NCBI GenBank assembly: GCA_902632595.1
Contig: CACPDC010000001.1
Location: 1 to 64,000, forward strand
DNA length: 64,000 nt
Source: an uncultured SAR116 cluster alpha proteobacterium
Lineage (GTDB): Bacteria; Pseudomonadota; Alphaproteobacteria; Puniceispirillales; Puniceispirillaceae
Reading direction: 5' to 3'
Of this stretch, positions 19,431 through 27,447 are shown piece after piece. Position 1 is the stretch's first letter. Every line of letters begins with the position of its first letter. Position numbers and translations under genes: made by a program. Under the pieces are notes generated by a model, which was not told where the DNA came from, made no database searches, and saw only the letters and a list, made by a program, of their open reading frames with translations.

Positions 19431-19617
19431 TGGACAGAAAAGAGCAGAAATCATCGCACACACCATCTTGTCCTCTCAAAGTAAGACAACCAAGTGTAAC
19501 CCTATGGGGGATGGTAACCTGAGATATATCCAAAAACCCGATCCGATAGTATATCACTTAATGGTCACACACGATGTTGACAGGAAGACCGCTGAACGCA
19601 TAGCAAATTTTCTTTAA
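19408..19617 (+). CDS. Small hypothetical protein, 69 aa
   Basis: I chose the ATG at 19408 (MPKKTKISGQKRAEII), which overlaps the end of the 51-aa gene by 23 bases; an upstream ATG at 19390 is in frame but lies deeper in that gene. The sequence is basic at the N-terminus and has a helical C-terminus (DVDRKTAERIANFL). It could be a small DNA-binding or adaptor protein. The family is not recognised. Confidence 0.5.
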   Translation: MPKKTKISGQKRAEIIAHTILSSQSKTTKCNPMGDGNLRYIQKPDPIVYHLMVTHDVDRKTAERIANFL

Positions 19618-19740
19618 AGGGAGCTACAGATCCATTTTTTCTTAAAATAAATACCGGCTTAAATTGCATTTAAAAAAAATATAACTTTATTTTTTATATT
19701 TATTTTCAATGAGCCATTAAATTTGTAGATTTTTATAATT

Positions 19741-21228
19741 ATGACGATATTATCCAAATCCGACTACATGCTTTATCTTAAACATCCTGCATGGCTATGG
19801 ATAAAAAAGCATGCAAAGCATTATTTGCCGCCAATAGATGAAGCGCTTCAAGCGAGATTTGACGATGGCAATGCGTTTGAACATTATGTTGAGTCGCTGT
19901 ATCCCAACCTAGTACGTCTGGGGTTTGACGATTATTCTGAATATTTAGATATGCCGCTTAAGACAAATGAGGCCTGGAAAAATGGTGCCGAGACCGTTGC
20001 TCAGGGCCGATATGAGGCTGGGTCTATCACCTGCATTTCCGATATTGTAAGAAAAGAGGGTGATAGCTTTATATTAACCGAAATAAAAAGTAGTACCTCG
20101 GCTAAGGAAGAACATACTTGGGATTTAGCTTTCCAAAAAATTGTACTTGAGGGGGCTGGATATCCAATAAAGAAATGTGAAGTCGCTCATGTGAACAATC
20201 GCTATATTCGCGCAGGTGATATAATTGCAAGCGATTTAAGTGAGTTCACAGATGTAAGTGAAAAAGTGCAAGAATTAATCGAAGGAACGAAACTACGAAT
20301 AAAACAAGCTATCAGCATTATCGCGTTAGATGAAATGCCTGACCTAAGTCCTGAACGGGCTAGGTTAGGTTCATATGCTGACTGGTTGGATATAAGGCAA
20401 AAGATATTTCCTCCATTGCCTGAGAACAGTATTTATTTTCTGCCTTATATGGATGCCGAAAAATCAACAAAATTAATTCAAGAGGGTATCACAACGGTTG
20501 ATGAAATCACTGATGTTACAGTTTTAAAAAGCTCAACTCAAAAATATCTAGCAGCAAGAGCGGAGGGCAGGCGTGTTGTTGAAACTGAGAAGATAGAGGA
20601 ATTTTTATCTCGAATTTCTTTCCCTATCCATTACCTTGATTATGAGGCCTCCCAAAGTCTTCTGCCTCCATGGGATGGAACTCGCCCTTATCAGCAAGTT
20701 CCTTTTCAATATTCTCTTCATATCGTTAAAAGTCTTGATGGAGAAGCAGAGCATCACGAGTATTTGCATCAAGAATCATCTAACCCAATGCCTAATTTCA
20801 TTGAAAGCCTCAAACAGAATATTGGTAATGAGGGATCAATTTTAGTCTGGTACGAGGCATATGAAAAAACGAGAAATAGAGAGTTAGGTGAAATGTATCC
20901 AGATTCCTGTCATTTTTTCCAGGATTTAAATGACCGTACTATAGATCTCATGAAGCCATTTGCGAGTGATATGGTAAGAGATGAGGCCTTTAAAGGAAGC
21001 TCATCCATCAAAAACGTTTTACCCGTTTTTTTTCCCAATTTCAGTTATGAAAGTCTTGATATCCAAGAAGGAGCAACGGCAGCTCGTAAATGGAAAGAGG
21101 TTACACTAGGAAAAGAAATACCTCAAACAGAGCGAAACCGGGTATATTCAGAACTGCTCGAGTATTGTAAACTCGATACCCTGGCAATGGTAAAGATCCA
21201 CAAAGCTTTGGCTGATTTTTGCCTTTAG
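19741..21228 (+). CDS. DUF2779 protein: PD-(D/E)XK nuclease plus DEDD-like exonuclease domain
   Basis: In this 495-residue protein the N-terminal half carries a Cas4/RecB-type nuclease core, with ISDIV then ILTEIKSST (Asp, then E-x-K) at about 104-130. The C-terminal half is DUF2779: HYLDYEASQSLLPPWDGTRP (about 297-316) with a D-x-E motif like DEDD exonuclease motif I, and YCKLDTLAMVKIH near the end, which resembles motif III. Family members are found in defence and mobile regions, and the biochemical activity is not established. A nuclease role is inferred from motifs. Confidence 0.8.
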   Translation: MTILSKSDYMLYLKHPAWLWIKKHAKHYLPPIDEALQARFDDGNAFEHYVESLYPNLVRLGFDDYSEYLDMPLKTNEAWKNGAETVAQGRYEAGSITCISDIVRKEGDSFILTEIKSSTSAKEEHTWDLAFQKIVLEGAGYPIKKCEVAHVNNRYIRAGDIIASDLSEFTDVSEKVQELIEGTKLRIKQAISIIALDEMPDLSPERARLGSYADWLDIRQKIFPPLPENSIYFLPYMDAEKSTKLIQEGITTVDEITDVTVLKSSTQKYLAARAEGRRVVETEKIEEFLSRISFPIHYLDYEASQSLLPPWDGTRPYQQVPFQYSLHIVKSLDGEAEHHEYLHQESSNPMPNFIESLKQNIGNEGSILVWYEAYEKTRNRELGEMYPDSCHFFQDLNDRTIDLMKPFASDMVRDEAFKGSSSIKNVLPVFFPNFSYESLDIQEGATAARKWKEVTLGKEIPQTERNRVYSELLEYCKLDTLAMVKIHKALADFCL

Positions 21229-21321
21229 CCTTTTTGCAATGATATAAGTCAACAGTTAACTGGTTGCTTATTTGAGAGTTGTTTCCATTAGCCTTTGATT
21301 TGAACAGTGTATCTTCACTCT

Positions 21322-22020
21322 TTATATAGACTTTTCGGACTGCTCACATTTATAGCCGAACTCCCCATCTCCAAGAAGTTCGCGAACATCTTTCACCATC
21401 TCTCTAGCTCGGTCCTGACATTTTACGTAAGTTTCGTAAGGTCCGTATGTGTCCTCAAACACCTTACAATCACCGTCAGAGTTGAAACAAGCCTCTATGT
21501 AGACTTTAAACCAATTACCTTTTATATCTGTTTTGGTTTCCTTTTCTGGCAATGAAATGTCGGCAACATGATTATTAATGCTGTCAAGAAGGTTTGTAGC
21601 ATACCTGTCAAATACACTTATATTTATCTCAAGTAATTCTTCAGAAGCATGTGGAAGAAGAACGGTGTTTTCAAAAACAAATCCTCGGTCATCCTTGTAA
21701 ATCTTTCCTATTAATTCCTCTTTGTGCCACTTATCTATAAAGTCACTTAAATCTAAATCTCGGCTAAAAATATTAGCAAATATTCTATATGAACAAACCT
21801 CTGGATTCTCCAGAATATAGAATGCACCATTTTCATTTTTGGATAGCTCCCATAAATCATTATCAAATGCTTTTAGACTATACCCCGCCTCAATAGCAGC
21901 ACCGGCCACTGAAGGACATTCATAGTCAATTTTTTCCTCAGCTTTAGCGACATGAAGCCATACAAACTCAAACAATATTATTGATAATATGAAAAGATTT
22001 ATTTTTATGAAAGTAGCCAT
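21322..22020 (-). CDS. Secreted hypothetical protein
   Basis: I chose the ATG at 22020 (MATFIKINLF), seven bases after AGGAG; the longer frame to 22068 lacks a binding site. A signal peptide is clear (hydrophobic core followed by LHVAKAEE, cleavage after AKA). The mature protein of about 210 residues has four or more Cys (DYECPS, EVCSY, EACFNSDGDC, YVKCQ, YKCEQ), which suggests disulfides in the periplasm. I do not recognise a family. It has its own promoter region; the neighbours are unrelated. Confidence 0.7.
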   Translation of the reverse strand: MATFIKINLFILSIILFEFVWLHVAKAEEKIDYECPSVAGAAIEAGYSLKAFDNDLWELSKNENGAFYILENPEVCSYRIFANIFSRDLDLSDFIDKWHKEELIGKIYKDDRGFVFENTVLLPHASEELLEINISVFDRYATNLLDSINNHVADISLPEKETKTDIKGNWFKVYIEACFNSDGDCKVFEDTYGPYETYVKCQDRAREMVKDVRELLGDGEFGYKCEQSEKSI

Positions 22021-22068
22021 CGCATTCTCCTGTCCCAAGCCAAAAGAATGGGTAAGCAATGAGTGCAA

Positions 22069-22392
22069 AGTTAGTTAGAAATTGGGCAAAAGTTAGTCAC
22101 AAATATTTTGGGTGTTTGGCGACCTATAAACCTACACTTAATTATGGTAAAGAGCTTAGCAATTGGGCAAAAATATCAGATTTAAAAAAAAGTTCCAACT
22201 AGAAAAATTATCATTGCCGTTCCTAATATGCCAAATAATAACTGAAGCATAAAATGGACACTTTTTTCTGTCATGTTGCCGTGTTTTACTTTTTTTTAAA
22301 TGGCTTTAAAAAAATACCTAAGACTACAGTGAGCAAAAATATTAGAAATTTATCCCATTATATTGTTTGATGAATCAGACGATATTTTCTTA
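22069..22392. other. Gene-free stretch
   Basis: AT-rich, with no supported ORF. The phrase AATTGGGCAAAA occurs twice (about 22080 and 22160) with 80 bases between, a short imperfect duplication. Confidence 0.4.
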
Positions 22393-22560
22393 TTAGGCCA
22401 CTCTTCCTGGTGATAATGATTTCCCAGCACAATCACCAACATAACAATTGTGCCCGCCATAGCTATCTAAGCCTCCACCATGCGCCAAAGCTTCATTTGA
22501 TATCGCTCTAGCATCCTGGTTCAGTAGGGTAAGAGATACAGCCATAAGTATGATCTGCAT
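22393..22560 (-). CDS. Small secreted Cys/His/Gly-rich protein, 55 aa
   Basis: It starts MQIILMAVSLTLLNQDARA, which reads as a signal peptide with cleavage after ARA. The mature part of about 35 residues contains AHGGGLDSYGGHNCYVGDC, similar in style to small periplasmic proteins with a GGLD-x-YGGH motif and a Cys pair. The start lacks a strong ribosome binding site. Reality is supported by composition and signal peptide rather than by length. Confidence 0.55.
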   Translation of the reverse strand: MQIILMAVSLTLLNQDARAISNEALAHGGGLDSYGGHNCYVGDCAGKSLSPGRVA

Positions 22561-22645
22561 TGGTGTAATCCAGTAATTGATAATAGCTTATTGTGACCAA
22601 ACAGAAATAGGAGAGTCAATGCGTAACGCATTTAGGGTATAACCT

Positions 22646-22679
22646 TTAAAATAAAAAAGGACAGCACAAAGGCTGTCCA
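22646..22679 (-). terminator. Rho-independent terminator of the small-gene cassette
   Basis: Read on the minus strand, GGACAGC and GCTGTCC form a 7-bp stem with a 6-base loop, followed by TTTTTTATTTT. It lies downstream of the last cassette gene (22716). Confidence 0.85.
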
Positions 22680-22715
22680 AGTTTAGGGAGGAAATATGCG
22701 TAATCTTAATTACGA

Positions 22716-22871
22716 CTATTTCTTCTTAAGTTTAGTTTTTGTCTTCTTGTTGTTCTGTTTATGTTCAGATTGAGCTTTCTTCTCTTTTACCTGAGGAAAA
22801 ATTATAGAGTAACCACCTTGGCTTCTCATTTTTTCAGGACTATCAACTAGTGTGAATTTAGTTATTGCCAT
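22716..22871 (-). CDS. Small Lys-rich hypothetical protein, 51 aa
   Basis: It starts MAITKFTLVDSPEKMRSQGG and ends in a long basic tail (TKTKLKKK). It begins three bases after the stop of the 164-aa gene and is the last gene before the terminator. Its layout, a short MA-x-I head and a Lys-rich tail, resembles the 58-aa protein at 23424-23600. It may bind nucleic acid. The family is unknown. Confidence 0.6.
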   Translation of the reverse strand: MAITKFTLVDSPEKMRSQGGYSIIFPQVKEKKAQSEHKQNNKKTKTKLKKK

Positions 22872-22874
22872 TTG

Positions 22875-23369
22875 CTACCAGACTTTTCTCGCAATCGCCT
22901 GAATATCCTCAATTTCAAGGCAACCTGTGTTGTTAATCCAGTGATACTGGTCAAGCATTTGTTCTTTTGCCTCATCCTTCCATGCCTCTAATAGCATATG
23001 GGCTGCTATGGTCCTCTCATCTGCCTCTGTTTTTCCAGAGTAAGCAATGAAGTTCCAATACCAGCTCCATGGAACCGTATAGTCGTCAAGGATATTATCC
23101 CATAATGCCCATCCCCATGGTTTAGGATTGATGTAATAATTGGCTATCCGGTTATGCATGGGTGACCAGGCCCATTCTACGCTACATACAAAAGTTAGTT
23201 TTCTCGGGGTTCCTTTAGGATAGTGTTTAGCTAGTATGGGGTCTTTCCAGTGAATGAGCACATTTAAATCATCTGGTTTGTCTGGTATTTCAACAACCTC
23301 ATTTAGCCTTTGCTTGGGCAAAATATGAGGTGTCATAGGAATAAAGGTAGTGTGTTTTGTTGGTTTCAT
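22875..23369 (-). CDS. Hypothetical protein, 164 aa
   Basis: It is the largest member of the small-gene cassette. It is Trp- and Tyr-rich (VEWAWSPMHNRIANYYINPKP, then WGWALWDNILDDYTVPWSW) with a helical C-terminus, and has no signal peptide or membrane segment. A GGAGG box inside the preceding gene serves its ATG, and the two genes overlap by 4 bases. No family is recognised. Confidence 0.65.
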   Translation of the reverse strand: MKPTKHTTFIPMTPHILPKQRLNEVVEIPDKPDDLNVLIHWKDPILAKHYPKGTPRKLTFVCSVEWAWSPMHNRIANYYINPKPWGWALWDNILDDYTVPWSWYWNFIAYSGKTEADERTIAAHMLLEAWKDEAKEQMLDQYHWINNTGCLEIEDIQAIARKVW

Positions 23370-23563
23370 TTGAACCTCCGCTTTAGTGCTTTAGGCAGAA
23401 TGCCAAGGCGCACAAGTTGATAATTAAATGCCTTTAGTTCTGTGTAGATTTTGCGACTTACTCGTTGGTTTTCTCTTTCTCTTGTCTTTAGTATTTTCTT
23501 TTTTTGATTTTTTGGGTGCAGACATTGGTGATAAGATCCATCTTCCAGTGTAAATTGGATCAT
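23366..23563 (-). CDS. Small basic hypothetical protein, 65 aa
   Basis: It is very basic, with KNQKKKILKTRERENQR in the middle and LKAFNYQLVRLGILPKALKR at the C-terminus. That C-terminal segment recurs as a gene tail at 24289-24393, with three of four base changes silent in this frame, which argues that this frame is translated. It overlaps the 58-aa gene in another frame for 140 bases, which is unusual. Its stop overlaps the next ATG. Confidence 0.55.
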   Translation of the reverse strand: MIQFTLEDGSYHQCLHPKNQKKKILKTRERENQRVSRKIYTELKAFNYQLVRLGILPKALKRRFK

Positions 23564-23600
23564 CTGGTCCTGCTTCTCGAATTGATATTATCTTAGCCAT
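23424..23600 (-). CDS. Small basic hypothetical protein, 58 aa
   Basis: It starts MAKIISIREAGPDDPIYTG after GGAAGGAAATA, with its ATG overlapping the stop of the 70-aa gene (TAATG), so the start is well supported. It ends in a Lys/Arg-rich tail (KKENTKDKRKRKPTSK). Most of it shares bases with the 65-aa frame 23366-23563, so either both are made or only one is real. Confidence 0.5.
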   Translation of the reverse strand: MAKIISIREAGPDDPIYTGRWILSPMSAPKKSKKENTKDKRKRKPTSKSQNLHRTKGI

Positions 23601-23812
23601 TATTTCCTTCCTTTCTTTCTCTTAGGTTGTGAGGCAAGTTCATGCATAAAAGCAATGTTTGTGGCTAACTCCTCCCAGTCTGGTTCACCGTTGTATTTCT
23701 CACGAAGTATTTCATATGCCTCATAAGCATCTCCTCCATGAGCGGCCAAAACAAAGTCTTTTGCTCTTTCGTCATCAGGAAACCTTAATGTCATAAATCG
23801 ATTATCTAACAT
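23600..23812 (-). CDS. Small hypothetical protein, 70 aa
   Basis: A mostly helical, acidic body (DDERAKDFVLAAHGGDAYEA) ends in a basic tail (KRKKGRK). It overlaps the upstream 93-aa gene by 11 bases. No family is recognised. Confidence 0.6.
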   Translation of the reverse strand: MLDNRFMTLRFPDDERAKDFVLAAHGGDAYEAYEILREKYNGEPDWEELATNIAFMHELASQPKRKKGRK

Positions 23813-24083
23813 CTTTGTTTGCCTCCTTTATCTCCATCAACGCTTGGTATCTATCTGATAATTCCAATACGTCTGGTGGATAAAAGGCTTCCATAACCAT
23901 CCAAGCACCCCAGATTTCCTCGTCTGGAATATTTTCTACTTGTCCGTTATGCCTTTCTAAAACCTCAACCAGCGCATGTTCTAAGCTTGCTTCCTGTCCT
24001 CTGGATAGATAGTTAAGTCTTTCTCCAAGCACAGAACCTACTTTGCTAGACATCGCATCTAGCTGTTCCTTGGTATATTTCAT
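23802..24083 (-). CDS. Small helical hypothetical protein, 93 aa
   Basis: An acidic, predominantly helical protein (QLDAMSSKVGSVLGERLNYL, then PPDVLELSDRYQALMEIKEA). It starts after GAGGGGGCTATC, a good ribosome binding site. It is part of the tightly packed cassette. No family is recognised. Confidence 0.6.
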   Translation of the reverse strand: MKYTKEQLDAMSSKVGSVLGERLNYLSRGQEASLEHALVEVLERHNGQVENIPDEEIWGAWMVMEAFYPPDVLELSDRYQALMEIKEANKDVR

Positions 24084-24094
24084 GATAGCCCCCT

Positions 24095-24292
24095 CTAGTC
24101 TTGATAGGGGGGTAATGGAAGAGGTGTACTGATATGATTATCAGAATGCCTGTCTGTATCGAAAGACCGTTCTACACGGCTTATTCGAAGACCAAACTCG
24201 GTTTTCTCCCATGTCACGAGTTCTTGCTTGAACACATTGGATGGTTTTGGGTTATCAATTGAATGATATAGGGAAGTGTGGTGCGTTTTCAT
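24095..24292 (-). CDS. Small hypothetical protein, 65 aa
   Basis: It starts MKTHHTSLYHSIDNPKPSN, with GGAGG eight bases upstream in the preceding gene remnant, whose stop overlaps this ATG. It ends in a Pro-rich tail (STPLPLPPYQD). No family is recognised. It is the first complete gene of the cassette. Confidence 0.5.
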   Translation of the reverse strand: MKTHHTSLYHSIDNPKPSNVFKQELVTWEKTEFGLRISRVERSFDTDRHSDNHISTPLPLPPYQD

Positions 24293-24393
24293 TGCGCTAT
24301 CCTCCGCTTTAGTGCTTTAGGCGGGATGCCAAGGCGCACAAGTTGGTAATTAAATGCCTTGAGCCTTTTTAAACCTATACTCAGGGTTACAAT
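24289..24393 (-). pseudogene. Gene-tail remnant duplicated from the cassette
   Basis: The frame reads LKRLKAFNYQLVRLGIPPKAL and ends in KRRIAQ, matching the C-terminus of the 65-aa gene at 23366-23563 over 24 residues. It has no ATG; the frame opens after a stop at about 24394. It still supplies the ribosome binding site and an overlapping stop for the next gene. Confidence 0.65.
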
Positions 24394-24794
24394 TTATACT
24401 GTTGCACCAGTGCTTTTAGAATATCATACTTTTAAGGGTAATTGAAGACGAAATGGATGTATCAATGATACGCTAAATAATAGCCAAAAACATATAAAGA
24501 CAGAAAAACAAGAGAATGGAAAAATACGACTTTTTGATTAAGGGCAATTAGGTCAAATACCGGTCGTTGGTTGTCCACATATCACAGGTGCGCGGGGCTA
24601 CGAAACAGGAGAAGTAGATATGGGTGTGAAGCTTTATATTCAAGAAATTAAGTTAAATTTGGATGCCAGATAGTGAACCAAAATTTCGTAGAATGCTAAT
24701 GTGGACTGCCCTTGTGCTGTGGGGTGCGTTTGCTTTTAGAGAATATTTGCCATTTTGATAGCACAAAAATATAGGAGTAAAAGGGATAACTGTT
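24394..24794. other. Intergenic stretch with two possible mini-ORFs
   Basis: A 17-codon ORF (24620-24673) has a good AGGAG box and is overlapped by a 31-codon ORF described separately. Otherwise I see nothing. The promoter of the NucS-like gene is probably here. Confidence 0.35.
24663..24758 (+). CDS. Possible 31-aa single-span membrane peptide
   Basis: It starts MPDSEPKFRRMLMWTALVLW and ends FREYLPF. A charged head is followed by one hydrophobic segment, as in small membrane proteins. Its ATG lies in the last codons of a 17-codon ORF that has a good ribosome binding site, so translation could be coupled. It may be chance. Confidence 0.3.
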   Translation: MPDSEPKFRRMLMWTALVLWGAFAFREYLPF

Positions 24795-25724
24795 ATGCCC
24801 ACAGAGATAATGCATAAAGAGTTTGATTTACGGCTTCTTCAAACAGATGATGGTGTTATTGTTCAGCAACATGGAAGAGAGTATCTAGCACGTAGATGGC
24901 AACTTACAGCTACAGTTAAGGGAATTATTAAGACAGCCATAGATAATAATTTTAATTGTTTATGGGTCGATGGCCATCCTTTAAATGCATCAGCACATTA
25001 TATGTGTTTTTCAAGAAGTCATGAAAAGCCATGGGAGTTTTTGATTGGCGGGGAAGCTCGTCCGCCTCAAGTGAAATGTATTACCATCAATAAAAAATTG
25101 CGGTTACCATTGAGTGAAATTAGCGATGACCTAATTTGGCAAAACTTTGGGGGTAAGCATTTATTTATTGAGCCTGACTTGAACAGACTTAAATGGCTTA
25201 TTAGGTTGCTAAAACGCATTCCAAGAGAGACCCTAGTAACATCCAATAATAGGCAAAGTTTAGGTAAACATGAACAAAAAATGATTGGATTTCAATTTGA
25301 AAAACATCTGGAAGACTTCATTTTTGAACAACTTTTATCTAATGGTCATCGACCGATAAGACAACCAAAAGCATTTGCTCCTAATCGCCTCATAGAACAA
25401 GCTAGTATTCCAGATATAATTTTAGAACATGAAAATGAAGTATATATTGTTGAGTTAAAACCTAATGCTATAGATATAGCAGATTTACATCAATTAAACA
25501 GGTATGCCTCTAATAATGCGATTAAGTCAAAATATGGGCATAAATCTATCAAGCCTGTATTATTAGCGGGCTTTTTCCATGAAGAAATTATAGAAGAAGC
25601 AGCAAAGTTTGAAAAGGACTTTGAATTAGTGTCCTATGACTATACTGGTGGAAATGTGGTTTTTTATAATGTTCGAGGTGACCGTTCTTTTTATAACCTT
25701 TTATTAACTGTTAATTCACGTTGA
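24795..25724 (+). CDS. PD-(D/E)XK endonuclease-like protein (NucS/DUF91-like C-terminus)
   Basis: In this 309-residue protein the C-terminal domain has IPDIILEHENEVYIVELKPN at about 206-225: the PD Asp, then E-x-K, followed by LHQLNRYA. This arrangement is seen in NucS-type and other RecB-fold endonucleases. The N-terminal 160 residues are not recognised and could bind DNA. The start has no strong Shine-Dalgarno box apart from AAAAGGGA. A small gene follows 18 bases later and may be its partner. A nuclease role is inferred from motifs. Confidence 0.7.
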   Translation: MPTEIMHKEFDLRLLQTDDGVIVQQHGREYLARRWQLTATVKGIIKTAIDNNFNCLWVDGHPLNASAHYMCFSRSHEKPWEFLIGGEARPPQVKCITINKKLRLPLSEISDDLIWQNFGGKHLFIEPDLNRLKWLIRLLKRIPRETLVTSNNRQSLGKHEQKMIGFQFEKHLEDFIFEQLLSNGHRPIRQPKAFAPNRLIEQASIPDIILEHENEVYIVELKPNAIDIADLHQLNRYASNNAIKSKYGHKSIKPVLLAGFFHEEIIEEAAKFEKDFELVSYDYTGGNVVFYNVRGDRSFYNLLLTVNSR

Positions 25725-25742
25725 CTAGGAAAGTGGGCTGAT

Positions 25743-25973
25743 ATGAAATACAAATTTGACTGGAAAGATATAATTCATGGACAATTAGAGATTGATGCCG
25801 AAAATGGTGTTGAAGCTGAAAAGCTATTTAAGGAAATGTCTCTCAAAAAACGTCTGGCGCTATCAACTATCAGTTCTGATGAAGGCACTTTAGATATCAA
25901 ATATGTTGATAATGGCATTGGCGACATACACACTTTAGAAGAGTGGTCAAAAAACTGGAAACATATTTCGTGA
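25743..25973 (+). CDS. Small acidic hypothetical protein, 76 aa
   Basis: It lies 18 bases after the NucS-like gene with a GAAAGTGGG box. It is acidic, with MKYKFDWKDIIHGQLEIDAE at the start, a helix, then strand-like segments. It could be an inhibitor or partner of the upstream nuclease-like protein. The family is not recognised. Confidence 0.5.
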   Translation: MKYKFDWKDIIHGQLEIDAENGVEAEKLFKEMSLKKRLALSTISSDEGTLDIKYVDNGIGDIHTLEEWSKNWKHIS

Positions 25974-26089
25974 GAAACTGAGATTTTGGATTTATTACTA
26001 TACCCTTACTCTAATATTTAACTACAATAACATTTTAACAAGTAATGCTGATATACTTGGTTTAAGATAACTGAATTGAGGAGTGTCAA

Positions 26090-27238
26090 ATGAGCATTAA
26101 AGAAATCATTTGTAAATGTCCCAAGTGTGGGGAAGGATTTGCCCTTGGAGATGCTCTAGAGGAGCAAGCAGTGGAGAGTGTCCGAGCTGAGCTTGCTACT
26201 TTAAATGAAAGTGAAGTCCAAGCACGTATCGAAGCTGAAAAGAGCGCTTCACTGGAGCAAGGTAAAAAGTTAGCCACAGCTGAGACCTTAGAGCAAACAA
26301 AATTGAAACAAAAACAACTTGAAGAAAAGGAGGCTGAATTAAATGCTATCAAGCTCGCACAAGTGGAAAAAGACAGTGAACTTAAACGCATCAAACAGCA
26401 GCATGAGGCTGCTATTACGCTTAAATTAGCACATGAAAAAAGTCAGTGGGAGGCTGAGAAAGCAAGTGCTGAGACAGCATTAAAACTTCAAATACAGCAA
26501 CTAAATGAGGATTTAAAAAAAGCCTCGGAGCGGGCTAATCAGGGCTCCATGCAGTTGCAGGGTGAGGCAAGTGAATTGGCAATTGAGGATACCCTCACAA
26601 GGATGTTTCCCAGTGACGATGTATCTGAAGTAAAGAAAGGCCATCGTGGTGCTGACTGTCTTCTGACAGTTAAAAATAGTATTGGCAGGCCCGTTGGTAA
26701 GATATTGTTTGAGAGCAAAGATACTAAATCTTTCGCGTCAGATTGGGTGCCAAAACTGAAAGATGATGCGATATTAGCTGGTGCACAAATAGCGGTTTTA
26801 GTCACATCTGCTTGGCCGTCAGATAATAATAAAACGCATATGCGTGATGGTGTCTGGGTATGTGGATTTCATGAGTATGCAATTTTGGTCCGCGCTCTTC
26901 GCCAATCTTTGATGGATTTAGCCAAAGCTACAGCATCGGAAGAAGCAAGAGAGGGTAAGGCACAGGTGATGTACGACTTTCTTACCAGCCAAGAATTTTC
27001 ACATACAGTTGAGCAAATGATTGGTCCGATATTTCGCATGCACGAACAGCTTCAAAAAGAGAAACGCTCAATTACGCGGCTTTGGAAAGAACGAGAAACA
27101 TTAATTGAAGGTTCTATCTCAGGCACTGAATCACTTTATATGAAAATTCAGGGCATTGCTCAGGTAAACTTACCGCCGGTGGAAGGAATGGACCTAATTG
27201 AGGACCTGTCGAATGAAGAAGATGGAGAAGAACTCTAG
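26090..27238 (+). CDS. DUF2130 protein: zinc-ribbon-like N-terminus, coiled coil, nuclease-like C-terminus
   Basis: In this 382-residue protein, CKCPKCGEGFALGDAL near the start looks like a half zinc ribbon. Residues about 40-165 are a Glu/Lys/Ala-rich coiled coil. The DUF2130 domain follows, with GADCLLTV then ILFESKDTKSF (Asp, then E-x-K) and LVTSAWPSDN, which resembles a PD-(D/E)XK core. The family is widespread and of unknown function, often in mobile regions. A GAGGAG box precedes the ATG. It stands alone here. Confidence 0.8.
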   Translation: MSIKEIICKCPKCGEGFALGDALEEQAVESVRAELATLNESEVQARIEAEKSASLEQGKKLATAETLEQTKLKQKQLEEKEAELNAIKLAQVEKDSELKRIKQQHEAAITLKLAHEKSQWEAEKASAETALKLQIQQLNEDLKKASERANQGSMQLQGEASELAIEDTLTRMFPSDDVSEVKKGHRGADCLLTVKNSIGRPVGKILFESKDTKSFASDWVPKLKDDAILAGAQIAVLVTSAWPSDNNKTHMRDGVWVCGFHEYAILVRALRQSLMDLAKATASEEAREGKAQVMYDFLTSQEFSHTVEQMIGPIFRMHEQLQKEKRSITRLWKERETLIEGSISGTESLYMKIQGIAQVNLPPVEGMDLIEDLSNEEDGEEL

Positions 27239-27273
27239 AGAGGTTGTTATTGATAAAGGAGAATGGATAGTTT

Positions 27274-27447
27274 TTAGTTTAACCTCAATATAGCATTAAG
27301 CCATTTTTCATTTTCCTTATAATTTCGTACATCATTCGTAAGCCATATTCTGATACTTACATTTTGATTTAGTTCCAATAAAAGTTGTCTGAGAGTATCT
27401 TCAGTAAAGCAATTGAAGTGGCGTCCATTCTTATTAATGATTGAATA
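27274..27447 (-). pseudogene. 3' fragment of an unknown gene
   Basis: The minus strand reads NKNGRHFNCFTEDTLRQLLL, continues with NQNVSIRIWLTNDVRNYKE and ends AILRLN. It is protein-like over about 55 codons but has no start codon. It overlaps head to head with the beginning of the next broken gene, as if a deletion had joined two gene bodies. The family is not recognised. Confidence 0.5.

Noticed and set aside
26086-26394. 102-codon ORF antisense to the DUF2130 gene
   Set aside because: Its Ser-rich composition is the mirror of the coiled-coil codons of the sense gene.
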